Shown in pieces: positions 1 to 7,977 of a stretch of 35,408 bases of DNA. The notes beneath the pieces were generated by a model. It was not told the origin of the DNA. It was given only the letters and a program-made list of their open reading frames with translations, and did not search any database. Where the stretch lies: the NCBI RefSeq assembly GCF_036568665.1, contig NZ_DATCSD010000414.1, positions 1-35,408 of the forward strand. Direction: 5' to 3'. The stretch is from Ohtaekwangia sp036568665. Lineage in GTDB: Bacteria > Bacteroidota > Bacteroidia > Cytophagales > Cyclobacteriaceae. How positions within the stretch are numbered: position 1 is the first letter of the stretch; every line of letters begins with the position of its first letter. Both the position numbers and the translations under genes were made by a program.

Positions 1-108
1 GCACATGATTTCAATGTTTGGAGAAATGACCTGTATATCCTCGCACAGTTATTATTCAAACCGGTTAGCAAGTCTGTATATGATCAACTTAACAAGCCAT
101 ACCGTTAG
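1..108 (+). CDS. C-terminal end of a probable alpha/beta-hydrolase esterase (5' partial)
   Basis: Reading frame 1 is open from the first base to a TAG at 106-108 and encodes 35 residues starting AHDFNVWRNDLYILAQLLFK. An H-x-x-x-W-R-x-x-L-x-x-x-x-x-L-F pattern is typical of the extreme C-terminus of Esterase-D/CE1-like enzymes, where the His belongs to the catalytic triad. Esterases of this type are common in PULs, where they remove acetyl or feruloyl groups, and plant xyloglucan is often O-acetylated, so the context fits. Only the tail is present, so the family call is tentative. It is transcribed toward the GH97 gene, so the two genes converge. Confidence 0.5.
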   Translation, partial: AHDFNVWRNDLYILAQLLFKPVSKSVYDQLNKPYR

Positions 109-407
109 ATCAGTCTACTCCGAAACTTAACAAAGGCACATATAACATTCGTTATATAGTTATTGCAGACTATATTAATTACTTATGCTCTGGCTATATG
201 TAATTGCCCGGGAAGTGGCCTGCCGTTGAGTCTGACAGAGTATATTGTTTGCGAAATACCCTACCTCGAATAAGATGCGACAAGAATCATCTCGCAGACT
301 TATTCGAGTATAGTAGCAATTGTGTCAGTATTTTACTGGCGCTTTATATAAGTATAAAAAAGATTCACAATAATTTCTCATTGAGAGTCCTGAACCTGCA
401 CATTCCT
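109..407. other. Convergent intergenic region
   Basis: About 300 bases lie between the stop of the plus-strand esterase fragment and the stop of the minus-strand GH97 gene. The stretch is AT-rich and has no convincing gene; the one short plus-strand reading frame (204-425) has no recognisable domain and runs into the GH97 3' end. The only clear structure is the nested inverted repeat at 265-308, listed separately. A T-rich run on the minus strand at about 357-363 could help end GH97 transcription, but no good stem sits beside it. Confidence 0.6.
265..308. repeat. Nested inverted repeat (possible bidirectional terminator)
   Basis: The arms CTCGAATAAG (265-274) and CTTATTCGAG (299-308) are perfectly complementary over 10 bp. 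Inside them a second pair, TGCGA (276-280) and TCGCA (292-296), continues the stem after a small internal loop. The element lies between two convergent genes, where a shared terminator is expected, but there is no clear T-run directly after either arm. A remnant of a small mobile repeat is an alternative. Confidence 0.5.
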
Positions 408-2351
408 TTAATCGATTGGCTTTAACGATCCGGCAAAACCACCACGTCTCAGGAGCGCGACATTTACTATACTATTTCTAGTAACCACCAGGTATTGTGA
501 TGCCAAATCTTTATCGTGGTTGCCATCTGTGATCAGCGTTAGTTTGTATCGCTTTCCTTCGGTGAGAAAAGGAAAAAGAATTATCTGCTTCTTTTCTACA
601 TCCTCAGCATTTATACCGGCTATATACCAGTCATCGCCTTTTCTTCGCGCCAACGCGATTTCTTTTCCGGGATACCCACTTACAAATCTCGTGTCATCCC
701 ATGCACTGGGTATATCCTTCAGAAAAGATTTCGCTTCATCCTGTAATTGGTAATATCCATCGGGTCTGTCTGCCATGTGTTGCAGTGCCGATTCAAACAA
801 AACGCCAAGCGCCAGTTCATGACCATACGAAGTAATGTGTGGATGTTGAGAATTCGTAAATGTTACCGGAGTATAATCCATCGAGCCAACAACGTTTCTT
901 GTAAACGGTAATATCGAATTGTGTTGAGGTGCTTCGAATGTAAATTCCGGAATGTTGTTATACCATTCCGCTCCCTTCACCGCTTCATAGGTCATGAGAT
1001 GCGGATAAGTGCGTGCCCATCCTCTTGGAACAATACAACCATGAAAATATACCATGATCTTAAACTTCGCAGCATCTTCCAAAATATCAAGGTAATATTG
1101 AATCATGTTTTGCTTTTCACTTTCAAAGAAGTCAACCTTAACACCAGCAATTCCCATCTTCTGAAGTTTGGCAAATTCTTCTGTCCTGTTTGTATGGTTT
1201 AGCATCCGATCCTTCGGAGTTGCCCCAACCCACGTGTGATCTCCTCCGGAGTTATACCAGAGCAGCGGCTTCACGCCTTTTGACCGGATATAGTTTACCG
1301 CATCGCGGAGATCACCGCCATTTCCCATCGTGTCCCATTCCCAGTCAAGCAATGTATAGGTCCATCCCATCTTCGCAGCAAGGTCGGCAAACGCACACAC
1401 CACCTGATAATCTTTTGTACCGTGATTACTTGACCAATAATTCCATGACACAAGTCCGGGCTTTATCCAGTCTGTGTCCTGTAACTTCGATGGTGTTGAT
1501 ACATCATCTACCAATGTTGATTCTACTATATCCGCCAGACCACCGATAATGATTACTCGCCACGGAGACTTCCACGGCAATGTAATAGCCGGAGCAGATT
1601 TTCCTGTTCCTCTTGCATCATCCGGATTGGGGAACGTAAGTTTATACTTCGTTGCATCAAGCACATTGCTTAATTTGGTTCCACAGTAATTCCCATTCAC
1701 ATCAGCTTCATGCAGCAAAAACCAACACGAACTATCGCTGACGTGAACCAGTGCAGGGTAACACCACTCTTGATTCTGTACGCCATCACCTTTCATTTCA
1801 ACATACGTTCTCTCGTTGGCAGTGTTCCATGTCTCCATCCAGCGTGTACTCGTTTTTGGAATCGTGTAGGATGTAAATTCATCCTTTACTATAAACGATC
1901 CTTTTGTCTCCGGAAATTCATAGCGAAAGGCAACCCCATCATTGTAAGCACGCAACACTATATTTATTTTTGCTTTAGCGGGTGTATCAAAGTAAAAAAC
2001 TACTTCTGTTGCTGTATTGCTGCGCTTTGAACGTTTACCATGTATAGCTGTATATTCATCTTTTACCAACTGAGGTTGTCCTGTTTTACGCAACGTTAAG
2101 TTGTTTGAAAAATCCTGATCACTACGCGACAACCCCAGGTCTATACGCTCAATCACGTCAGCGGTTTTTCCGTTATTCAAGTAGTTTACCTTGAAGTACC
2201 AGCCTCCCTGCTCAGTTTTTTTTGATTCAATCAATTCAATCTTTATTTTCTGATTGGGCGATACCACCGTCTTCGTCTGGGAGTACGTGGTAAATGAAAT
2301 AAACGTTAAAAGTATTACTACTCGCAGATTCATAGTTTTTAAAAAAGTCAT
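408..2351 (-). CDS. GH97 glycoside hydrolase, retaining type (probable alpha-galactosidase)
   Basis: A 647-residue protein with an N-terminal signal peptide (hydrophobic at about 9-20, probable cleavage after TTYSQ). It has the GH97 layout: N-terminal beta-sandwich (about 25-285), central barrel (about 290-570) and C-terminal beta domain. In the retaining subgroup (for example BT1871) an Asp is the nucleophile; here GVKVDFF places it at D407, with the probable acid/base E456 in TYEAVKG. Inverting SusB-type alpha-glucosidases use a Glu base instead, so alpha-galactosidase is the better guess; beta-L-arabinopyranosidase is known in related members. It is last in the minus-strand series, 24 nt after the 131-residue gene. 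Translation could also start at M7 (2333) without changing the signal peptide. Confidence 0.9.
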   Translation of the reverse strand: MTFLKTMNLRVVILLTFISFTTYSQTKTVVSPNQKIKIELIESKKTEQGGWYFKVNYLNNGKTADVIERIDLGLSRSDQDFSNNLTLRKTGQPQLVKDEYTAIHGKRSKRSNTATEVVFYFDTPAKAKINIVLRAYNDGVAFRYEFPETKGSFIVKDEFTSYTIPKTSTRWMETWNTANERTYVEMKGDGVQNQEWCYPALVHVSDSSCWFLLHEADVNGNYCGTKLSNVLDATKYKLTFPNPDDARGTGKSAPAITLPWKSPWRVIIIGGLADIVESTLVDDVSTPSKLQDTDWIKPGLVSWNYWSSNHGTKDYQVVCAFADLAAKMGWTYTLLDWEWDTMGNGGDLRDAVNYIRSKGVKPLLWYNSGGDHTWVGATPKDRMLNHTNRTEEFAKLQKMGIAGVKVDFFESEKQNMIQYYLDILEDAAKFKIMVYFHGCIVPRGWARTYPHLMTYEAVKGAEWYNNIPEFTFEAPQHNSILPFTRNVVGSMDYTPVTFTNSQHPHITSYGHELALGVLFESALQHMADRPDGYYQLQDEAKSFLKDIPSAWDDTRFVSGYPGKEIALARRKGDDWYIAGINAEDVEKKQIILFPFLTEGKRYKLTLITDGNHDKDLASQYLVVTRNSIVNVALLRRGGFAGSLKPID

Positions 2352-2375
2352 TTTTAGTATACAGATATATACCCG

Positions 2376-2771
2376 TTATAGCGAAGAGGTCAACCATTCT
2401 TTGGCACCCGATTCATCAACAAAATACTTCCGCTGAATTTTTCTGGCGGCATCTCCTGCGTGAACAACAGCCATGGAAGCCCTTCCAAAAATATCTTCAG
2501 GAACGACATACGCTATTCTGTTAACACCTGCATCTACAAGTTTCCTATACCATACGTCACGAAGGTACTCCTCCGCCCCGGACGGATAAATTTTGACATG
2601 CTGGAGATTTATCATGCATCTATTCAAATTGTAAAACCGCAGCATTTCACAGGTATATTCTGTGAGGGCAACCACTTCTTCATAGCTAAAAAATCCATCG
2701 CACTTCAAATCTATACACGCGTGTTCCGGAACGTATATAGCACATCCGTTCTCGGTAATATGACTCTTCAT
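2376..2771 (-). CDS. Small cytoplasmic protein, possibly SpoIIAA/STAS-like
   Basis: A 131-residue protein with no signal peptide or membrane segment. The alternating strand/helix pattern, a central INLQHVKIYP strand and a C-terminal FVDESGAKEWL helix resemble the STAS/SEC14-like (SpoIIAA-like) small proteins of Cytophagales. Members of that group often end with a short acidic turn followed by an A-x-x-W-L helix. No catalytic residues can be named. It sits between two exported glycosidases (50 nt after the GH29 stop, 24 nt before the GH97 start), so it is probably co-transcribed with them, yet it should stay in the cytoplasm. Function unknown; the family assignment rests on pattern only. Confidence 0.6.
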   Translation of the reverse strand: MKSHITENGCAIYVPEHACIDLKCDGFFSYEEVVALTEYTCEMLRFYNLNRCMINLQHVKIYPSGAEEYLRDVWYRKLVDAGVNRIAYVVPEDIFGRASMAVVHAGDAARKIQRKYFVDESGAKEWLTSSL

Positions 2772-2821
2772 TGTTAACTCTTTATTTTATTTCAGATATT
2801 CACACTGCGCTGCAAGTGTCG

Positions 2822-4435
2822 TTATCTGATTTGTATCTTAAATACAACAGCGATATCATTTGAAACAGACTTTGGTTTTTCAATCACCAGTTTATCGGAA
2901 TATTGTTTCCACGAAAGTTTCTCTTTACTCCCCAGCATTTCGATATGCCTGATATTGACTTTGCCTTTACTTAATGACTTGATGGATATTTTATCAGCCG
3001 GAATACCCATTGTAGTAACATACAGTATATCTCCCTTTTTATTAAAGCGTATATCGCTGGCTGTAAGCTTTACTTTTCCTTCATTAAAGCCCTGTGCATT
3101 TACCGGGTTAGACGTTTCCGTAGACGGGCCTTCGCCATATACTTCCCACGGACGGGTATCAAAAATACTTTCGCTGTTTACGTTCATCCATGCTGCTATA
3201 CCTTCCAGTATCGCTACTTCTTTATCGTCTATCGTGCCATCGCCACGAACGGGTATATTTAACAGCAGGTTCCCGTTTTTGCTTACGATATCCACCAGCA
3301 TGTGAACAACCTCTCTGGCTGATTTATACTGCCCGTTTTCATAAATAGATCTTTTGTAGTGCCAGTCTCCTATACAGGTACAGGTTTGCCACGGGAGCTG
3401 TTCAATTTTATCAGCAGCACCACGCTCTACATCCCACACCATACATTTCTTCTGTTCCTCGTTCAACACTTTTCCAAACAGTACACCTTCCAGTTTACCC
3501 TGATGTGTTGCCATGTTATGATTATAGTAATGCGCTGCAATTTTTAGTCCTACATCACTTACAGGATATAGGGGAAGAACGGAGTCATCGAAGTAAAGAA
3601 GATCCGGATTGAACTGATCGATCAGATCAATTGTCCTTTTATAAAACTTGTCGCAGTATTCAACCGAAGGTATAGATGCGCCATTGTCCCAGTTCCATTG
3701 GTTCCACAGAGTATATATATTCTCACTGCCCTTACTCAACGGGTGATTTTGTGCATAGAGTTCTTGCGGATCGAGACCTTCCCACCAGGTTCCTTTGCCA
3801 TCAGCCTTTGTGAGTCGGCCGTCATACGGAACTCCGGCAAGCGGACCATTCTTATCAGAACGCTGCGATGTTTCCAGCCACGTCCATGTATGGGATGCAT
3901 GAACACTGAGTCCGAAGGGAAGATTATTATTTTTTGCTGCACGCGCCCAGCCTGCCACTATATCTTTCTTCGGACCAACATTTAGTGTATTCCAGGATTG
4001 ATACTTGCTGTTCCACAGATCAAGATTATCATGATGATTGGCCATTGCGAAGAAGTACTGTGCTCCTGCCCTTTTATATAGTGCTACCAGTTTTTCAGGA
4101 TCCCAGTTCTGCGCTTTCCAATCGTTAATCACTTCCTTGAAGCCTGCTTTTGACGGATGCCCATAATGGGCAACGTGCCATTTATAGGGATCACTGCCTT
4201 CATCGTACATGAACCGTGCATACCAATCCCCCTGCTCCGGCTGACATTGCGGCCCCCAGTGCGCCCATATACCAAACTTCGCATTGCGATACCACTCTGG
4301 AGTATTGTATTGTTTTAATGATTGCCACGTTGGTTCAAATTTACCAGCAGTCTTCAACTCATGGGGTTGACTCATGGCCTGCTGCAGAGAACCTAAGATA
4401 ATGACTGCAAAAACTACAATTGAGACAGCTTTCAT
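2822..4435 (-). CDS. GH29 alpha-L-fucosidase (first copy)
   Basis: A 537-residue exported enzyme with a signal peptide at 1-22 (cleavage near QAMS-QP). GH29 hallmarks are in order: FGIWAHWG at 54-61, NHHD at 133-136, and the nucleophile region LLYFDDS with D283 as the likely catalytic Asp. A C-terminal beta-sandwich follows from about residue 440. The WAHWGPQCQPEQGDWY start of the barrel is typical of a Bacteroidota GH29 group distinct from the second copy at 29678-31009. The expected role is release of terminal alpha-L-fucose from imported oligosaccharides, such as the Fuc-Gal-Xyl side chain of xyloglucan, in the periplasm. It lies 244 nt downstream of the GH5 gene, with hairpins and an operator-like word in the gap, so it may also have its own promoter. 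Confidence 0.93.
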   Translation of the reverse strand: MKAVSIVVFAVIILGSLQQAMSQPHELKTAGKFEPTWQSLKQYNTPEWYRNAKFGIWAHWGPQCQPEQGDWYARFMYDEGSDPYKWHVAHYGHPSKAGFKEVINDWKAQNWDPEKLVALYKRAGAQYFFAMANHHDNLDLWNSKYQSWNTLNVGPKKDIVAGWARAAKNNNLPFGLSVHASHTWTWLETSQRSDKNGPLAGVPYDGRLTKADGKGTWWEGLDPQELYAQNHPLSKGSENIYTLWNQWNWDNGASIPSVEYCDKFYKRTIDLIDQFNPDLLYFDDSVLPLYPVSDVGLKIAAHYYNHNMATHQGKLEGVLFGKVLNEEQKKCMVWDVERGAADKIEQLPWQTCTCIGDWHYKRSIYENGQYKSAREVVHMLVDIVSKNGNLLLNIPVRGDGTIDDKEVAILEGIAAWMNVNSESIFDTRPWEVYGEGPSTETSNPVNAQGFNEGKVKLTASDIRFNKKGDILYVTTMGIPADKISIKSLSKGKVNIRHIEMLGSKEKLSWKQYSDKLVIEKPKSVSNDIAVVFKIQIR

Positions 4436-4477
4436 TTATAATTGATGATATATATAGTAGTACAGTGAAAATTGATC

Positions 4478-4495
4478 TATCACAAGACGGTGATA
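4478..4495 (-). promoter_or_regulatory. Hairpin and operator-like word upstream of GH29
   Basis: TATCAC (4478-4483) and GTGATA (4490-4495) form a perfect 6-bp inverted repeat with loop AAGACG. The coding-strand word ATCACCGTCT (4494-4485) recurs exactly at 22698-22689 upstream of the GH74 gene. It begins 59 nt from the GH29 start codon and 60 nt from the GH74 start codon, in the same orientation. A binding site for the PUL regulator or part of a promoter is the likely meaning; neither is proven. Confidence 0.4.
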
Positions 4496-4519
4496 TATAG
4501 TATATTTAGATCATGCATT

Positions 4520-4537
4520 CCGTAAAACCTGTTACGG
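4520..4537. repeat. Short inverted repeat
   Basis: CCGTAA (4520-4525) and TTACGG (4532-4537) are perfectly complementary around a 6-nt loop, in the GH5-GH29 gap. It is short and could be chance, but it lies between the larger hairpin at 4575-4606 and the operator-like word at 4485-4494. Confidence 0.3.
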
Positions 4538-4574
4538 TGACCTGAATGATGTGAGCACAATAGTTACTATACTT

Positions 4575-4606
4575 AGGACACATTGACGTTACCATCAATG
4601 TGTCCT
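4575..4606 (-). terminator. Strong hairpin between GH5 and GH29
   Basis: AGGACACATTGA (4575-4586) and TCAATGTGTCCT (4595-4606) form a perfect 12-bp stem with loop CGTTACCA, about 75-105 nt downstream of the GH5 stop. In the direction of transcription (minus) the stem is not followed by a run of T, so it is an imperfect intrinsic terminator. It may instead be an mRNA-stabilising or processing hairpin that separates expression of GH5 from the downstream GH29. Confidence 0.55.
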
Positions 4607-4679
4607 TCCGATATAGCGATAATTTTTATTTCGTGCCTTCAATCATACATCCGGCACTGGCTGATCATCGTTTAAAAAG

Positions 4680-6176
4680 TTACTTTGTTCCCGCGATGAT
4701 AGCATCGATCGTACGCTGATCTTTTACAGTAAGGGTTGACCTGTCCAGCGCAGCTCCTATATCCCACCAAAATGGAATCATACCACTTTGCCTTGCCTGC
4801 TTTGTTACCAGCGTTATCCAGTGATCTACAGAATTATTATGTGTCACCAGATCCTTCGGTTCATGTTTACTTCCGTCTCTTCTGTATGCGCCATACTCAC
4901 CGATCAGTACCGGTATACCTTTATCTACAAATGCCTCCTTTACTCCCTTGAAGTCTCTCAGCTGTGAAGCCTCGTTCCCCCAGTCCCAGGCATCCAGAAA
5001 ATTACGGTCAGGTTCAATAGAGGATTGATAGTCTTTACCCCAGTAATAAGCCATATTGCCCCAGTTCACATCATCATCCAGGATACAAAACTGCGATGGT
5101 GAGTAGTTATGCACTTCAACCATCAGGCGATTAGGCGTTGGGTCTTCAGGAAGTTTACTCATCAATTGAGGTGTCAGTGGCATGGATGTGCTTGGTCCCT
5201 GGAGAACAAGAACACGATAGCTATTTCTTCCGCCAGTCGAGCGAACAGCATTGACAAACGTCTGGTGATATCGCGCTAACATTTTCATCTCTTCCGCATT
5301 GTCAGCTCCCGGTTCGTTCGCGCTGGCAAACATTAAATGCTCATCGAAATCACGCATGCTTGTAGCAATCTGCTCCCATAATGCCTTTTGTTTCGCATTG
5401 ATAGTATCCTGCACCGCTTTGCTTCCTTCCCAGCCTTTTTCCAACCAGCCTCCATCCCAATGGATATTCAGTAATACATATACATCATTGTTCACACAAT
5501 AGCCCACTACTTCTTTTACTCTGTTCAACCATGCCTGATTAATGCGTTCGGTTTTTCTGTCATCAATATGACTCCAATCCCATTGACACGGAATACGAAT
5601 GGCATTGAAGCCACTTTGTTTTACAAACTTTATGTAGTCTTCTGTAATTATAGGACTACCCCATCCCTGCTCATTATTAGGAGCTTCGAAGGTATTCCCG
5701 ATATTCCAACCCAATTTCATTTTAGCAGCAAGCTCAACAGCGTTACTGTTCATGCCTGTTGCATCGGGTGCTTTTGGCGAAGTGTTATAGGATGGATATA
5801 TAGTTGGTTCCTGCGACACGGTGATGCGTCTTCTCTGACCGTTGTTCGAGTCAACCACCAATACCGTAGAACGCTCATTACCCGTAGCATTTTTACTGGC
5901 AATAATTTGAATACTGGCACTACCGCTGTTACCGTTTACCTGACTTACCTGCAGCCATGCTTCAGCTGCATTTTGAATAGTCCAGCTATCGTTCGTGACA
6001 ATAGAGAATTCCGATGTATCCCCTTCAGCGTTGAGCGAGAGTTCCAGTGGAGTTACCGTTAGCTCCGGTGTTACATCATCCTTCTTACAGGAAGCCAAAA
6101 AAGTAATCGCCATCAGTAATACTGAAGTCTTTAAAAAACTGGTAATCATGATTGATTGTTTAATGTTGAATGTCAT
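4680..6176 (-). CDS. BACON-GH5 endo-glucanase lipoprotein (probable endo-xyloglucanase)
   Basis: A 498-residue surface lipoprotein. The lipobox FLASC gives C30 as the lipidated residue, and the following KKDD matches the acidic surface-export signal of Bacteroidota lipoproteins. Residues about 38-124 are a BACON domain (LTVTPLELSLNAEG, then SWTIQ, ITVSQ). A GH5 barrel follows (about 145-495) with NEP containing acid/base E288 and IGEYG containing nucleophile E427; NIHWDGGW (237-244) lines the cleft. This architecture matches the characterised endo-xyloglucanase BoGH5A (GH5_4), which makes first cuts at the cell surface. Residue M10 (6149) is an alternative start that keeps the signal peptide. 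The gene follows the SGBP after a 236-nt gap that holds a terminator-like structure. Confidence 0.92.
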   Translation of the reverse strand: MTFNIKQSIMITSFLKTSVLLMAITFLASCKKDDVTPELTVTPLELSLNAEGDTSEFSIVTNDSWTIQNAAEAWLQVSQVNGNSGSASIQIIASKNATGNERSTVLVVDSNNGQRRRITVSQEPTIYPSYNTSPKAPDATGMNSNAVELAAKMKLGWNIGNTFEAPNNEQGWGSPIITEDYIKFVKQSGFNAIRIPCQWDWSHIDDRKTERINQAWLNRVKEVVGYCVNNDVYVLLNIHWDGGWLEKGWEGSKAVQDTINAKQKALWEQIATSMRDFDEHLMFASANEPGADNAEEMKMLARYHQTFVNAVRSTGGRNSYRVLVLQGPSTSMPLTPQLMSKLPEDPTPNRLMVEVHNYSPSQFCILDDDVNWGNMAYYWGKDYQSSIEPDRNFLDAWDWGNEASQLRDFKGVKEAFVDKGIPVLIGEYGAYRRDGSKHEPKDLVTHNNSVDHWITLVTKQARQSGMIPFWWDIGAALDRSTLTVKDQRTIDAIIAGTK

Positions 6177-6346
6177 TGTTTTCCGAAAGGGACTTTAGCT
6201 CACTATATTCATTTCATCCGGTTGATGCTGGTTACTGTTTTCCTATAGGGTAATCGTTGTACTGGCGATGGCCGCGCTTCCAAAAATATCATTGCCCATT
6301 TCAGATTTTTTTTACTATATATCATTCAATATAAATTTAGAAAGAG

Positions 6347-6383
6347 AACCTGCGGTATCCTGTAACAGGAAGCTCCGCAGGTT
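6347..6383 (-). terminator. Branched hairpin between SGBP and GH5 genes
   Basis: Outer arms AACCTGCGG (6347-6355) and CCGCAGGTT (6375-6383) pair perfectly over 9 bp and enclose an inner hairpin TCCTG-TAA-CAGGA (6358-6370). It starts 30 nt after the SGBP stop. In the minus direction the stem is followed by a pyrimidine-rich tract (TCTCTTTC), and an A-run precedes it. This is a plausible partial terminator that would let the SusC-SusD-SGBP segment be expressed more strongly than the enzymes downstream. Confidence 0.65.
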
Positions 6384-6412
6384 TTTACTTTACTGCTATA
6401 GGAATACTGGCT

Positions 6413-7957
6413 TTATCTTTTCACTACTCTGAAGTTATCGAAAGCAGCTTCTATACTTGTCGTTGTCTTCGTGCCGTAGTTATGCAGATAAAGATTCAGA
6501 TAAGTTTTTCCGGTGGCAATGTTGAGTAGATCTGAAACTTTTGTTATAGGATCACCTTTACCGTCACCAAGGGTAGCATCCTTCTTACGGAAGGACGATA
6601 ACGGAATTGTCACCGTTTGCCATCCGTCCGTTGTAAAAGCAGCGGATTCCTTAGCAGATATTTTCCAAGGCTCGTATAGCGCTAAATAGTCGCCTTTATC
6701 CGTCCTGATACAAAGCGTACCTCCGTTCCAGGGTTTCGTAACATTGATTTCAAATTTGAAGGCCCACTTATCTCCTGAATCATTGAGATTTCCGGACGGC
6801 ACCCATGCATATTCACCCAGGCGAATGGCGTTGCCATCGCTACCCTCACCAGCCTTTAGCGCAACGCTTTTATATGTGATGTACTGCCCGGTTCCAATTC
6901 CATAATCAGCATTATAGGGAGGCCAACCTGTTGTGTTAGGGTCCGAGCTCCAGAGATCTACAGAGCCTCCCCACCATTGCCAACTGAAGTAATCACCCCA
7001 TTCCAGATTACCTAAAATGCCCAGGCCACCGGCATTTATGAAGCCTATATCATTTACCTTGAATGCCGTGGAGAATGTTCCACCCGGAGTAACAACGGTT
7101 ACCGTTCCGCTTTCCGTTAGCTTCGGTGATACAAACTTTACTGAATTACCATCCTCCGATTCTTCAAAGGAAGAAATTGTTACACCGGCAAATGTTATAC
7201 TTTCAACGCTAACAAAATTATATCCGTACAGATATACCGCTTCACCTTCCTGGGGTATCTCATGCGAAATACTGGTAATTATAGGGGGGCCTACTATCCT
7301 TATTGAAAAATTACCGGTTCCAATTCCTGTCGTATAGCTGATCGTGTTGACGAGTGAAGCATCTCCACCGGATAAATTAGCAGGCACTTGTACGATCGTA
7401 CTTGAATCAGTATATACCACGGTACTCAGATCAGCTGCTATACCCTGAAATCTTATATTCGTGGCATTGCTAAGATTAACCCCAACGATGTTGATTTGCT
7501 GCTCCGGAAAAACCCTGTCAATCATTTCTCCATCTGTATTTCGAACGTTAACAATAATGGGAGTACCGGTGACGATAATTTCATACGTGCTTATCCCGCC
7601 TTTACTAACTACAGTAATTACATTAAGCTTGTCTCTGGGCACTGACAGAAACGGAATAGGGGGCACCTGCACTACAAGCGTTTCATCGGTTGCAAAAGCA
7701 CGATTGAATGTAGCGGGTATACTTCCAAAGTATACTTGTGATGCAGACGTCATATTTTTACCATGCAACACTACCCACTGGCCGTCATTTAACGATGTAA
7801 TAATGGTATCGTCTGGCGAGGCGGCATAATTACGAACTTCATCAATGACAGGCACTCGCATATCATCGTCATCCTTGCAACCTGTGATGAACGTTAACAT
7901 CACCACCGTGCACAAAAGCTGCAACATGCACAGGCGCATATATAGTATATTTTTCAT
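6413..7957 (-). CDS. SGBP-B-like surface glycan-binding lipoprotein
   Basis: A 514-residue lipoprotein in the SusE/F position. The lipobox is FITGC with C27, followed by KDDDD, a strong surface-export signal. Three IPT/TIG-type immunoglobulin-like domains follow (about 45-131, 132-223 and 224-302), each with the G-x-N-[FLM] turn seen in HGKNM, GVNLS and YGYNF. The C-terminal domain (about 303-514) is rich in exposed aromatics (WGDYFSWQWWG, YAWVP, LALYEPW) and ends AAFDNFRVVKR, like the glycan-binding domain of the xyloglucan SGBP-B. The role is to hold polysaccharide at the surface for the GH5/GH74 enzymes and the SusCD importer. It has no catalytic residues. Specificity for xyloglucan is inferred from the neighbours. 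The gene is 20 nt after susD. Confidence 0.85.
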   Translation of the reverse strand: MKNILYMRLCMLQLLCTVVMLTFITGCKDDDDMRVPVIDEVRNYAASPDDTIITSLNDGQWVVLHGKNMTSASQVYFGSIPATFNRAFATDETLVVQVPPIPFLSVPRDKLNVITVVSKGGISTYEIIVTGTPIIVNVRNTDGEMIDRVFPEQQINIVGVNLSNATNIRFQGIAADLSTVVYTDSSTIVQVPANLSGGDASLVNTISYTTGIGTGNFSIRIVGPPIITSISHEIPQEGEAVYLYGYNFVSVESITFAGVTISSFEESEDGNSVKFVSPKLTESGTVTVVTPGGTFSTAFKVNDIGFINAGGLGILGNLEWGDYFSWQWWGGSVDLWSSDPNTTGWPPYNADYGIGTGQYITYKSVALKAGEGSDGNAIRLGEYAWVPSGNLNDSGDKWAFKFEINVTKPWNGGTLCIRTDKGDYLALYEPWKISAKESAAFTTDGWQTVTIPLSSFRKKDATLGDGKGDPITKVSDLLNIATGKTYLNLYLHNYGTKTTTSIEAAFDNFRVVKR

Positions 7958-7977
7958 AGTTGATTCCTCCAGTTTAA

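Noticed and set aside
204..425. 73-codon plus-strand open frame at the left end
   Set aside because: Its sequence has no recognisable features, includes the inverted repeat at 265-308 and runs into the GH97 3' end on the other strand.
408..2351. GH97 as a SusB-type starch alpha-glucosidase
   Set aside because: The residue pattern KVDFF (D407) with E456 fits the retaining alpha-galactosidase subgroup, and no other starch gene is present.
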